Shown here in pieces: positions 19,677 to 28,655 of a DNA stretch of 64,000 nucleotides. The notes beneath the pieces were generated by a model that searched no databases, was not told the DNA's origin, and saw only the letters and a list, made by a program, of their open reading frames with translations. The position numbers and the translations under genes are program-made. Each line of letters begins with the position of its first letter. The stretch's first letter is position 1. This stretch comes from Makana argininalis_D. GTDB lineage: Bacteria; Pseudomonadota; Gammaproteobacteria; Enterobacterales; Enterobacteriaceae. The stretch spans positions 1 to 64,000 of the forward strand of contig JBPPLQ010000001.1 in NCBI GenBank assembly GCA_051307355.1, given 5' to 3'.

Positions 19677-20642
19677 TTAAAAATTTACATCTATAAATTT
19701 AAAATAATTATTTTGAATTTTAAAAATATTTATTAAATTAATATTTTTTTTTATTAATGATTGAATTGTAATAATATTATTTATGGTTCCACAATATGAT
19801 AAAACTGTACCTATCTTAAACCATCTTTTTTTTATTTTTATTTCTATAAATTGACCTGATAAAGGTTTATTTAATAACAAACAGTTAAAATAAAATAAAT
19901 ATTTATTAGTATTTTTAATATATTTAAAACTATATATAATTTCTTGACCAAGATAACATCCTTTTGTAAAACTAATACCTTGTAATTTATCAATATTTAA
20001 TAATTGTGGAATAAATTTATTAACATTATTTAAATCAATAATTGGATATCCTGATTGTATATCTAATAATAACCATTGATTACTATCATTAAATTTAAAT
20101 ATTTTTTTAAAATTATTTAAAATATTAAAATATGTTTTATAACAAGTTATAATCAAAAATTTATTATATGGTTTATAAAAATATAATATAATGCTTTCTT
20201 TATTTATAAATAATGATTCTTGTTTTTTTATTTTAATATTAAATATTTTTTTAATAATTTTTTTTGAATTTAATCCAGCTATTCCAAATAATAAATATTT
20301 ATTATTTTTTTTAAACAATACTTTAGAAAATATAGAATATTTTTTAAGATCTTTAATTATTATTTTTATAATACTACTTTCAACTAAAATAAATATTTCT
20401 TGTTTATAATAAAAAATATAAAAAAAACTAATTGTTTTTCCTTTTTCATTACAATAAGATCCAAAAATAAAATTATTTTTTTTTAAAAGATGCAAATCAC
20501 ATGTAACTTTTTTTTGAATATATTTAATTCTATCTATTCCACTAATTTTAAGAATATTCCATTTTTCCATAGAAATAAATGTTAAAGGTAATTTATTAAA
20601 TAAATAATAAAATTTATTATTAAACTTTAATTTTTTTTTCAT
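19677..20642 (-). CDS. ygfZ: folate-binding Fe-S cluster repair/assembly protein YgfZ
   Basis: YgfZ is a tetrahydrofolate-dependent protein that supports the activity of some Fe-S enzymes, including tRNA thiolation enzymes. The 321 residues (E. coli 326) show weak overall conservation. They keep the family signature FTKGCYLGQEI (E. coli KGCYTGQE) with the essential Cys, and the N-terminal WNILKISGIDRIKYIQKKVTCD (aminomethyltransferase-like fold). The ATG at 20642-20640 overlaps the first copy of a 34-base direct repeat. Together with NfuA it suggests that Fe-S homeostasis is retained. Confidence 0.93.
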   Translation of the reverse strand: MKKKLKFNNKFYYLFNKLPLTFISMEKWNILKISGIDRIKYIQKKVTCDLHLLKKNNFIFGSYCNEKGKTISFFYIFYYKQEIFILVESSIIKIIIKDLKKYSIFSKVLFKKNNKYLLFGIAGLNSKKIIKKIFNIKIKKQESLFINKESIILYFYKPYNKFLIITCYKTYFNILNNFKKIFKFNDSNQWLLLDIQSGYPIIDLNNVNKFIPQLLNIDKLQGISFTKGCYLGQEIIYSFKYIKNTNKYLFYFNCLLLNKPLSGQFIEIKIKKRWFKIGTVLSYCGTINNIITIQSLIKKNINLINIFKIQNNYFKFIDVNF

Positions 20643-20768
20643 ATGTAAATAATTTAATTTATTAAATTAATTAATTAATTTATATTAAAATTAATAATAT
20701 AAATATATTATATATATTTATATTATTAATTTTAATATGTAAATTATTTAATGTATTAAATGAATTAA
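20641..20768. repeat. 57-bp inverted repeat flanked by 34-bp direct repeats, upstream of ygfZ and prfB
   Basis: Arms 20682-20708 and 20712-20738 are exact 27-base reverse complements around a 3-base centre. Two direct copies, 20641-20674 and 20735-20768, match at 31 of 34 positions and bracket the palindrome, the right copy overlapping its last four bases. The element fills most of the divergent ygfZ/prfB intergenic region, so it must overlap both promoters. No transposase or known element is attached. Confidence 0.8.
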
Positions 20769-20803
20769 TAAAAATTATTTTTAATAAAAAAGAGCTATAA
20801 TTA

Positions 20804-21901
20804 ATGTTTGAAATAAATTTTTTAAAAAAAAAAATCAAAATAATTTCTACAAAATTAGAAAAATTAATTTTTTCATTTGAATATTTTAAAAAGAAAAAAA
20901 AATTAAAAGAAATTATTTTAAAATTACAGAATGATAAAATATTTAATAAAAAAAAGATTGTTAAAAATTTAAATAAAGATATTATTTTTTTAAACTCTTA
21001 TATTAAACCAATTAAAAAAGTAATGAATGATATAAAAGATATAAAAATTATTATAAAATTAATGAAAACAGAAATTAATAATAATATATTTTTTGAAATT
21101 AAAAAAAATATTGATAATATAAATATATTAATAAATAATATTGAATTAAAAAAATTATTTACAAAAAAAAATGATATATTAAACTGTTATATAGATGTTA
21201 AATCTGGATCAGGTGGTATAGAATCACAAGATTGGGCTAATATGATTATGAAAATGTATTTAAGATGGTCAGAAATGCATAAATTTAAAATAAAAATAAC
21301 AGAAGAATCAAAAGGTGAAAAAATAGGAATAAAATCAGCAACAATAAGTGTAATTGGTCATTATGCATACGGATGGTTAAGAACTGAAAGTGGAATTCAC
21401 AGAATGATAAGAAAAAATTCATTAAATTCTAAAAATAAAATACATACAACTTTTAGTTCTTCTTTTGTTTATCCAGAAATTAATAATAATATTAATATTA
21501 TTATTAATGAATCTGATTTACGTATTGATTTATATCGTTCATCTGGATCAGGAGGACAACATGTTAATTGTACTGAATCTGCTGTAAGAATTACACATTT
21601 ACCAACTAATATTATTACTCAATGTCAAAATGAAAGATCACAACATAAAAATAAAAAACAAGCAATAAAACAATTAAAATCTAAATTATATAAATTAGAA
21701 TTAATAAAAAAAAATAAAAACAAAAAAAATATAGAAAAAAACAAATCTAATATTACATGGAGTAATCAAATAAGATCCTATTTTTTTGATCATTCTATTA
21801 TTAAAGATCATCGTACTGGTTTAACACTAAATAACATTAAATCAGTAATGAATGGCAATTTAGATAAATTTATTAAAGCAAGTATTAAATTAGGTATATA
21901 A
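20804..21901 (+). CDS. prfB: peptide chain release factor 2 (RF2), degenerate codon-reading tripeptide, no frameshift
   Basis: RF2 releases peptides at UGA and UAA. The 365 residues match E. coli RF2 (365) collinearly, with identical numbering at the key sites. The hydrolysis motif GGQ is intact (250-252). Residue 246 is Ser, where E. coli K-12 has Thr. The codon-recognition tripeptide SPF at 205-207 is replaced by NSL (bases 21416-21424). The programmed +1 frameshift that E. coli uses at an internal UGA is absent: 20876-20884 reads straight through as TTT-GAA-TAT in a single frame. It is followed after eight bases by lysS, as in E. coli. The orthology is certain; UGA-reading ability is doubtful. 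Confidence 0.97.
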   Translation: MFEINFLKKKIKIISTKLEKLIFSFEYFKKKKKLKEIILKLQNDKIFNKKKIVKNLNKDIIFLNSYIKPIKKVMNDIKDIKIIIKLMKTEINNNIFFEIKKNIDNINILINNIELKKLFTKKNDILNCYIDVKSGSGGIESQDWANMIMKMYLRWSEMHKFKIKITEESKGEKIGIKSATISVIGHYAYGWLRTESGIHRMIRKNSLNSKNKIHTTFSSSFVYPEINNNINIIINESDLRIDLYRSSGSGGQHVNCTESAVRITHLPTNIITQCQNERSQHKNKKQAIKQLKSKLYKLELIKKNKNKKNIEKNKSNITWSNQIRSYFFDHSIIKDHRTGLTLNNIKSVMNGNLDKFIKASIKLGI

Positions 21902-21909
21902 TAAATTAT

Positions 21910-23433
21910 ATGTGTAAATTATATTTAGAAAATAATTATTACAAATCTTTATTTACAAATAAAGAAATTTTAATACGTAAAAAAAAAATAGATAATATAC
22001 GTAAAGTAGTAAATGCATTTCCAAACAATTTTCGTAGGAATTATATTTCAAAAGAAATATATAATAAATTTAATGATAAAAATAAATTAGAATTAACAAA
22101 ATTAAACATTAAAGTTAAAATTGCAGGAAGAATAATTTCAAAAAGAATAATGGGTAAAGCTTCTTTTTTAACAATTCAAGATGTAGATGGAAAAATACAA
22201 ATATATATTAGTAAAAATAAAATTTCTAAATATCAATATAATATTTATTTTAAAAATTTAGATATTGGAGATATAATAGGTATTAAAGGAAAATTATTTA
22301 AAACCAAAACAGGAGAACTAACTATATATGTTAAATATATTATTTTGATAACTAAAGCAATAAGATTATTTCCAGATAAATTTAAAGGATTATCTGATAA
22401 TGAAATTATATATAGACAAAGATACCTTGATCTTATATCAAATACTAAATCAAGAGAAACATTTAAAATGCGTTCTAAAATAATATCAGAAATTAGATTA
22501 TTTATGAACAATAATAACTTTATTGAAGTAGAAACACCTATGTTACAACAAATACCTGGAGGAGCTTCTGCAAATCCTTTTATAACTCGTCATAATAAAT
22601 TAAAAAAAAATATGTATTTAAGAATTTCTCCAGAATTATATTTAAAAAAATTAGTTATAGGTGGTTTAGAAAAAATATATGAATTGAATCGTAATTTTAG
22701 AAATGAAGGAATTTCTACAATACATAATCCTGAATTTACTATGATGGAATTATATATAGCTTATGCTGATTATAAAGATTTAATATTATTTATTGAAAAT
22801 ATGTTATGTAAATTAGTAAAAAAAATATATAATAAAAATTATATTTTATATGAAAATAAAAAAATTTTTTTTAAAAAACCTTTCAAACAAATGACTATGA
22901 AGGAATCAATATTATTTTTTAATCCTAAAATAAAAATAAAATATTTAGAAAATATTGAATTAGCTATAAATATAGCTAATAAAAAAGGAATAAAATTAAA
23001 TCAAAAATGGCAATTAGGTAAAATTATTACAAAAATTTTTGAAAAAACAACAGAAAAATTCTTGATACAACCTACTTTTATTACTGATTATCCTAAAGAA
23101 GTTTCACCAATGTCACGTGCAAATGATAATAATAATTTTATAGCTGATAGATTTGAACTTTTTATTAATGGTATTGAAATAGGAAATGGATTTTCTGAAC
23201 TAAATGATTATGATGATCAAAAAATAAGATTTGAAGAACAATTTAAAAATAAAAATAAATTAAATGATAAAAATATATTTTTTGATTATGATTATATTAC
23301 AGCTCTTGAATATGGTTTACCCCCTACAGCTGGATTAGGTTTAGGAATAGATAGATTAATAATGGTTTTAACAAATAAAAAAAATATAAAAGATGTAATA
23401 TTATTTCCTGAAATTCGTTCAAAAAAAATTTAA
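21910..23433 (+). CDS. lysS: lysyl-tRNA synthetase LysS (class II)
   Basis: Charges tRNA-Lys. The 507 residues (E. coli 505) contain the N-terminal OB-fold anticodon-binding domain (KIAGRIISKRIMGKASFLTIQD, about 75-96) and the class II catalytic core. Motif 1 is around FIEVETPMLQQIPGGA, motif 2 around RNFRNEGISTIHNPEFT, and motif 3 at GLPPTAGLGLGIDRLIM. It lies eight bases downstream of prfB and probably shares its transcript. Lys codons are extremely frequent in this genome, so demand on this enzyme should be high. Confidence 0.99.
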   Translation: MCKLYLENNYYKSLFTNKEILIRKKKIDNIRKVVNAFPNNFRRNYISKEIYNKFNDKNKLELTKLNIKVKIAGRIISKRIMGKASFLTIQDVDGKIQIYISKNKISKYQYNIYFKNLDIGDIIGIKGKLFKTKTGELTIYVKYIILITKAIRLFPDKFKGLSDNEIIYRQRYLDLISNTKSRETFKMRSKIISEIRLFMNNNNFIEVETPMLQQIPGGASANPFITRHNKLKKNMYLRISPELYLKKLVIGGLEKIYELNRNFRNEGISTIHNPEFTMMELYIAYADYKDLILFIENMLCKLVKKIYNKNYILYENKKIFFKKPFKQMTMKESILFFNPKIKIKYLENIELAINIANKKGIKLNQKWQLGKIITKIFEKTTEKFLIQPTFITDYPKEVSPMSRANDNNNFIADRFELFINGIEIGNGFSELNDYDDQKIRFEEQFKNKNKLNDKNIFFDYDYITALEYGLPPTAGLGLGIDRLIMVLTNKKNIKDVILFPEIRSKKI

Positions 23434-23602
23434 TTATTATTAATATATTTCTTTTAACAATATAAATTTATTTATATAAATTAAATTGTATAAATTAAAT
23501 ATTAAAATATATAATTAAAGATTTAATAATATAAATTATTATATAAAAATATTAAAATCATTAATTTTAATTTAAAATATTGATTTAATATTTTATATAT
23601 AT

Positions 23603-24970
23603 TTATTTATTTAATTTGTAAATAATATTTACAGGAATTCCATTTAAATTAAAAAAAGATCTAAAATAATTTAAAATATATTTTTTATAATCATTTTTAA
23701 TATATTTTAAATTATTTCCATGTATTATTATTTTCAATGGGTTATATCCACCAATATGAGCATATTTTAATTTTATTAAATTATTTTTAAACATAGAAAT
23801 TTTATGATTATTTATAGAATCTTTAATCACTTTTGTAATTAAAGATGAATTTAATTTCATTTTAGAATTATTATAAATTTTATTTATAGATTTAAATATA
23901 CTAAAAATACCATCACCTTTTATAGCAGAAATAAAATGAATTGTTATAAATTTAAAAAAATTAATTTTCTTCTTTAAATCATCTTTAATTTTTTTTTTAT
24001 TTTCTAAAGAGATTTTATCACATTTATTAACTATAATAATTATAGCTACACCTTTTTTAATTATTAAATTAATTAATGCAATATCTTGATTTAAAATTCC
24101 TTCATAAGCATCTATCATTAATATTGATATATTTGATTTATTTATAGAATCAAGAGTTTTAATAATAGAAATAATTTCTATTTTTTTAACAATATTACTT
24201 TTTTTTCTAATACCAGCGGTATCAATAAATATATATTTAGTATTTTTATATTTAATTACATTTAAGATACTATCTCTAGTAGTTCCTGGTGTATTGTGTA
24301 CTAATAAACGATTTTCATTTATTAATTTATTAATAAAAGTTGATTTTCCTACATTAGGTCTACCTATTATCGAAATTTTAATAATTTTTGATTTTTTTTT
24401 TTTTTTTTTATAAAAATTATTTATGAATTCATTTTTTAATATTTTTATATTATTTTTAATATCAAAATTGTTTTCTATGGAATTAATATAAAAATTTAAT
24501 TTTTTAATAAATTTATATATTCCAATATTATGTTTAGCAGAAATAAAAAAAATTTCACCCATACCTAATTTATAAAATTCATTTTTATATAAACTAATAT
24601 TTAAACAATCTGTTTTATTAACAATAATAATTTTTTTTTGATTTATTTTTCTTAATTCATTTGCAATATATATATCTTCATTTGTAATTCCTTTTGTACC
24701 ATCTAAAACAAACAAAATAATATTAGATTCTTCAATAGCTAAAAATGATTGTTTTAAAATTTTTAAATCTATTTCATTTTTTGACTTTTTAATTCCACCA
24801 GTGTCAATTATCATACATTCATTATTTTTACATTTAAAATAACCATATTGTCTATCACGAGTTAAACCAGGTTCGTTTTTAACTAATGCACTATTAGTTT
24901 TAGTTAATCTATTAAAAATAGTTGATTTTCCTACATTTTGATGACCAATTATTGTTAGTATAGGGATCAT
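23603..24970 (-). CDS. der: ribosome biogenesis GTPase Der (EngA)
   Basis: A tandem-GTPase factor for 50S subunit assembly. The 455 residues (E. coli 490) contain GTPase domain 1 (GHQNVGKSTIFNRL, DTGGI, NKTD; about 1-160), GTPase domain 2 (GRPNVGKSTFIN, DTAGIRKK, NKCD; about 200-370) and a C-terminal KH-like domain ending RSFFNLNGIPVNIIYKLNK. The P-loop of domain 1 has GHQN instead of the usual GRPN. The linker between the domains and the C-terminal extension are shortened. It is convergent with lysS across about 170 bases of A/T-rich DNA and 34 bases downstream of hisS. Confidence 0.97.
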   Translation of the reverse strand: MIPILTIIGHQNVGKSTIFNRLTKTNSALVKNEPGLTRDRQYGYFKCKNNECMIIDTGGIKKSKNEIDLKILKQSFLAIEESNIILFVLDGTKGITNEDIYIANELRKINQKKIIIVNKTDCLNISLYKNEFYKLGMGEIFFISAKHNIGIYKFIKKLNFYINSIENNFDIKNNIKILKNEFINNFYKKKKKKSKIIKISIIGRPNVGKSTFINKLINENRLLVHNTPGTTRDSILNVIKYKNTKYIFIDTAGIRKKSNIVKKIEIISIIKTLDSINKSNISILMIDAYEGILNQDIALINLIIKKGVAIIIIVNKCDKISLENKKKIKDDLKKKINFFKFITIHFISAIKGDGIFSIFKSINKIYNNSKMKLNSSLITKVIKDSINNHKISMFKNNLIKLKYAHIGGYNPLKIIIHGNNLKYIKNDYKKYILNYFRSFFNLNGIPVNIIYKLNK

Positions 24971-25004
24971 ATTTTTCTCATTTTTTTAATTTTTAATTAT
25001 AAAG

Positions 25005-26282
25005 TTATTTTTTTATATTTAATTTTAAATAAATAATTATATCTTTGTAAAATAAATTATGTTCTTTTCCTGTAATTACATTTTTTAATAAAATTTTATC
25101 TAATTTGTTAAAATTTTTTAATATTAAAACAAAATTTGAATTATATTTATAAGCTTTTTTAAATTGATTATTAAAACTATTATTAGAATAATCAGTTATT
25201 ATTTTAATATAAGGTAATTTATCTCTTAAATTTTCAGATATTATTAAAGCTTTATTTTTATTTTTAATAAATGATGTAATAATATAAATATCAATGAATT
25301 GAATAGAAAAAAAATTAGGATTCTTTTTTTTCATAAGAATCATAATTCTATCTATACCAATAGAACAACCTATTGCTGGTTTATTTATACCACCTAATTT
25401 CTCTGTTAAATAATCATAACGACCACCACCACAAACTGTATTTTTAGAACCTATAAAATCAGTTATCCATTCAAATACTGTTTTATTATAATAATCTAGT
25501 CCACGAACTAAAGTATTATCAATTTTATATTTTATATTATTTGTATCCAAAATATTACATAAATCTTTAAAATGAGAATAAGATTCACTATCTAAATAAT
25601 TTAAAAATTTAGGAGCATTTTTTAATAAAGACTTTATATTTTTATTTTTACTATCTAATATTCTAATAATATTATTGTTTTTTATTTTTTTTTTAGAATC
25701 TTCATCTAAATATTTATAATTTATACTTAAAAATTTAGATAAATCATTAATATATTTTAAACGTGATTTAAAAGATCCGATTGAATTTATATTCAAATAT
25801 AAATATTTATTTAATCCAAGCAAATTCCATAAACGATTAATAAGTAAAATAATTTCAGCATCAATGTATGGTCCTTTTTGACCATATATTTCAATACCAG
25901 CTTGATAAAATTGTCTATATCTTCCTTGCTGAGGTCTTTCATATCTAAACATAGGTCCTATATACCAAAAACGTTGTTCATTTTCTCTTAAAAGCCCGTG
26001 TTCAATACAAACTCTTGTACAACAAGAAGTTCCTTCTGGTCTTAAAGTAATATAATTTCCATTTTTATCTTTAAATGAATACATTTCTTTGTTAATTAAA
26101 TCTGTTGAATTGCCAATAGATTGATTAAATAAAGATGTCTTTTCTAAAATAGGAAAACGTATTTCAGAATAACCATACATTAAAAAAACTTTTTTAATTG
26201 TTTTTTCTATTTTTTGCCATAAGAAAGTTTCTTTGGGTAAAAAATCTCTTGTACCTTTAATAGAATTTATTTTGTTTGACAT
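25005..26282 (-). CDS. hisS: histidyl-tRNA synthetase HisS
   Basis: A class II synthetase of 425 residues (E. coli 424). It begins MSNKINSIKGTRDFLP with AGAGAT upstream as a ribosome binding site. Motif 2 is around LRPEGTSCCTRVCIEH and FRYERPQQGRYRQFYQAGIE. The histidine-specific signatures LVRGLDYYNKTVFEW and CGGGRYDYL are followed by motif 3, PAIGCSIGIDRIMI. The C-terminal anticodon-binding domain is present. It sits between der and rlmN, an order reminiscent of E. coli rlmN-...-ispG-hisS-...-der with the intervening genes lost. Confidence 0.98.
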   Translation of the reverse strand: MSNKINSIKGTRDFLPKETFLWQKIEKTIKKVFLMYGYSEIRFPILEKTSLFNQSIGNSTDLINKEMYSFKDKNGNYITLRPEGTSCCTRVCIEHGLLRENEQRFWYIGPMFRYERPQQGRYRQFYQAGIEIYGQKGPYIDAEIILLINRLWNLLGLNKYLYLNINSIGSFKSRLKYINDLSKFLSINYKYLDEDSKKKIKNNNIIRILDSKNKNIKSLLKNAPKFLNYLDSESYSHFKDLCNILDTNNIKYKIDNTLVRGLDYYNKTVFEWITDFIGSKNTVCGGGRYDYLTEKLGGINKPAIGCSIGIDRIMILMKKKNPNFFSIQFIDIYIITSFIKNKNKALIISENLRDKLPYIKIITDYSNNSFNNQFKKAYKYNSNFVLILKNFNKLDKILLKNVITGKEHNLFYKDIIIYLKLNIKK

Positions 26283-26318
26283 TTTATCTCTTGTAAATTA
26301 TATATTAATAAAATTAAA

Positions 26319-26362
26319 TTTAATAAATCATTAAATAATTTATTATTTAATGATTTATTAAA
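26319..26362. repeat. 44-bp A/T-rich inverted repeat between rlmN and hisS
   Basis: Arms 26319-26339 and 26342-26362 are exact 21-base reverse complements with a 2-base centre. It lies between the end of rlmN and the start of hisS, both on the minus strand. It could act as a terminator for rlmN. Confidence 0.65.
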
Positions 26363-26392
26363 AAATAAATAAATTTATTAATCAAAAACATA

Positions 26393-27484
26393 TTATATTT
26401 TAATACGATTTATAACATTTCCAACTAATTGACCACATGAAGCATTTATATCAACTCCTCTTGTTTTTCTTATAGTTGTTATTAATCCATAATTAATTAA
26501 AATTTTATAAAATATTTTTATTTGTTTTTTTGAACTACATTGATATATAGATCCAGTAAATTGATTAAATGGAATAATATTAATTATACAGTTAATATTA
26601 TACAATAATTTTGCTAATTGATGAGCATGTTCAATTTTATCATTGATATTTTTGATCATTACATATTCTATTGTAACTCTTGTTGTTTTTTTTTTAGATT
26701 TTTTAATATATTTTTTTATTGCATATATTAAACTATTTATATTATATTTAATATTGATTGGCATAATTTTATTTCTTATAATATCATTAGGAGCATGTAA
26801 TGAAATTGCTAATGATATATTCATATTATGTAATTTTTTAATCATTGGAACAATACCAGAAGTTGAAATAGTAATTTTTTTTTTAGATAAAAAAAAACCA
26901 AATCTATCTATCATAATATCTATTGATTTTTTGATATTTTGAAAATTAAGTAAAGGCTCTCCCATTCCCATAATCACTATATTTGTTATTTTTTTTTTTT
27001 TATTTAAATTATATAATTTAATAAATTTATTAGCTATTAATATTTGTCCTATTATTTCTGAAGTTTTTAAATTTCTGTTAAATCCTTGTTTTGCTGTTGA
27101 ACAAAATGAACATTTTAAAGGACATCCTATTTGAGATGAAATACATAGAGTTGATCTATTTTTTTCAGGTATATAAACAGTTTCTATTTGTTGATTTTTT
27201 ATTTGAATAATCCATTTTATTGTGTTATCTTGAGATATATATTGTTTGTGAATTTTTGGAATTTTAATTTTTGAAATGTTTTTTAACTTTAATTTTAATT
27301 TTGAATTTATATTACTCATATTATTAAAATTATTACATCCATTATGATATATCCATTTCATTATTTGTTTAGCACGAAATTCTTTTTCAGATATTTTTAA
27401 AAAAAAATTAATTAACTCTTTTCTATTCATATCTAAAAGATTTATTTTTTTTTTTTTTAATTTATTTTCTATTTTTAAATACAT
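26393..27484 (-). CDS. rlmN: dual-specificity rRNA/tRNA adenine-C2 methyltransferase RlmN
   Basis: A radical-SAM enzyme that methylates C2 of A2503 in 23S rRNA and A37 of some tRNAs. The 363 residues (E. coli 384) contain the radical-SAM cluster CPLKCSFC (Cys121, Cys125, Cys128), GMGEPLLN, AISLHAPND, and the C-terminal methyl-carrying cysteine in INASCGQL. The N-terminal accessory domain (INLLDMNRKELINFF, FRAKQIMKWIYH) is kept; the E. coli C-terminal tail is trimmed. A poly-A/T tract encodes the Lys-rich start. Confidence 0.97.
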   Translation of the reverse strand: MYLKIENKLKKKKINLLDMNRKELINFFLKISEKEFRAKQIMKWIYHNGCNNFNNMSNINSKLKLKLKNISKIKIPKIHKQYISQDNTIKWIIQIKNQQIETVYIPEKNRSTLCISSQIGCPLKCSFCSTAKQGFNRNLKTSEIIGQILIANKFIKLYNLNKKKKITNIVIMGMGEPLLNFQNIKKSIDIMIDRFGFFLSKKKITISTSGIVPMIKKLHNMNISLAISLHAPNDIIRNKIMPINIKYNINSLIYAIKKYIKKSKKKTTRVTIEYVMIKNINDKIEHAHQLAKLLYNINCIINIIPFNQFTGSIYQCSSKKQIKIFYKILINYGLITTIRKTRGVDINASCGQLVGNVINRIKI

Positions 27485-27560
27485 TTTATTATTTAAACCT
27501 TAAAATTAAATAATTTTTAAATTTAATTTATTACGATTAATTAAATTTAATATAAAATTT

Positions 27561-27642
27561 ACCGAAGTGGCGAAAATGGAATACGCAGTTAATTCAAAAT
27601 TAACCGCTTAATTGCATATCGGTTCGAATCCGATCTTCGGTA
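27561..27642 (+). tRNA. tRNA-Leu (anticodon CAA)
   Basis: The 7-bp acceptor stem ACCGAAG/CTTCGGT is perfect. The anticodon stem-loop GTTAA-TTCAAAA-TTAAC gives anticodon CAA. A class II variable arm and the T-loop GGTTCGAATCC are present, with discriminator A at 27642. It resembles E. coli leuX. CCA is not encoded. It lies alone between rlmN and era, on the opposite strand to both. Confidence 0.95.
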
Positions 27643-27818
27643 TAATATAAATATTTTATTTATATTAAAAAAAATTTAATAATAATGTTTTTTACAAAAT
27701 ATATTTATATGTATTTGATTTATTTTTAATTTTAAAAATACAAATATAATAAAATTTAAATTAAATTATTTTTTTAACAAATTATTAATAATTATAATTA
27801 ATTATTCTTAAAAAATTT

Positions 27819-28652
27819 TTATTTTATTTTTATAAAAATATTAAGAAAAATTCTAATTTTAAATATAAATTCTATATCTTTTTTTGCTAAAATACTTATT
27901 AATTTTAATTTTTTTCCATTATTTCCAATAATTATTTTTTTATGATTAATATTATTAACTAACACAACAGAATATATAATATAAATACCATTTTTATTTT
28001 TATTAATTTTTTCAATATAAACAGATATTAAATAAGGAATTTCATCTCCAATTAATCTTAAAATTTTTTCTCTTATTATTTCAGATATAAAAAATTTTTT
28101 AGATTGATTTGTAATATAATTTTTTGGAAAAATATGATTTCTTTGTTTAATAGAACGAAATACTATTTTAGATAAAAGATCAATATTCATTCCATTTTTA
28201 GCAGAAATAGGTATTATTTCATAAAATATATTTTTTAAGTAAATTAATTTAATAAATGGCAAAATTAATTTTTTATTCTTAATTTTATCTATTTTATTTA
28301 TTGCAATAATTATATTATAATTGTTATTGTTAATAATTTTTAATAATTTATCTTCAATAATATTCCACTTTATTGCTTCAATAACAAAAATAACAGTATC
28401 GATCTTATTTATAAAACTTTTATTTACATTTTTATTAAAAAAAGATTCTGTTTTTTTTTTAATCATAAAACCAGGGTTATCTACATAAATAACTTGATAT
28501 AATAAATTTGTATGTATGCCAAAAATTAATTTTTTTGTAGTTTGTTGTTTTTTAGAAGTAATAGAAATTTTACTTCCTATTAAATAATTTAATAAAGTAG
28601 ATTTACCTACATTGGATCTTCCTATTATAGGAACATAACCACAATAAGTCAT
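27819..28652 (-). CDS. era: GTPase Era, C-terminally shortened
   Basis: Era helps mature the 3' end of 16S rRNA. The 277 residues (E. coli 301) contain GTPase motifs G1 GRSNVGKST (9-17) and G4 NKID. G3 reads DNPG, where DTPG is normal. A C-terminal KH domain has IIGNNGKKLKLIS where E. coli has VIGNKGAKIKTIG. The product stops at FIKIK, losing about 25 residues beyond the KH domain. The start codon lies three bases after the rnc stop, with GAGAG inside the rnc end as ribosome binding site, so the two are translationally linked as in E. coli. Confidence 0.95.
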   Translation of the reverse strand: MTYCGYVPIIGRSNVGKSTLLNYLIGSKISITSKKQQTTKKLIFGIHTNLLYQVIYVDNPGFMIKKKTESFFNKNVNKSFINKIDTVIFVIEAIKWNIIEDKLLKIINNNNYNIIIAINKIDKIKNKKLILPFIKLIYLKNIFYEIIPISAKNGMNIDLLSKIVFRSIKQRNHIFPKNYITNQSKKFFISEIIREKILRLIGDEIPYLISVYIEKINKNKNGIYIIYSVVLVNNINHKKIIIGNNGKKLKLISILAKKDIEFIFKIRIFLNIFIKIK

Positions 28653-28655
28653 ATA

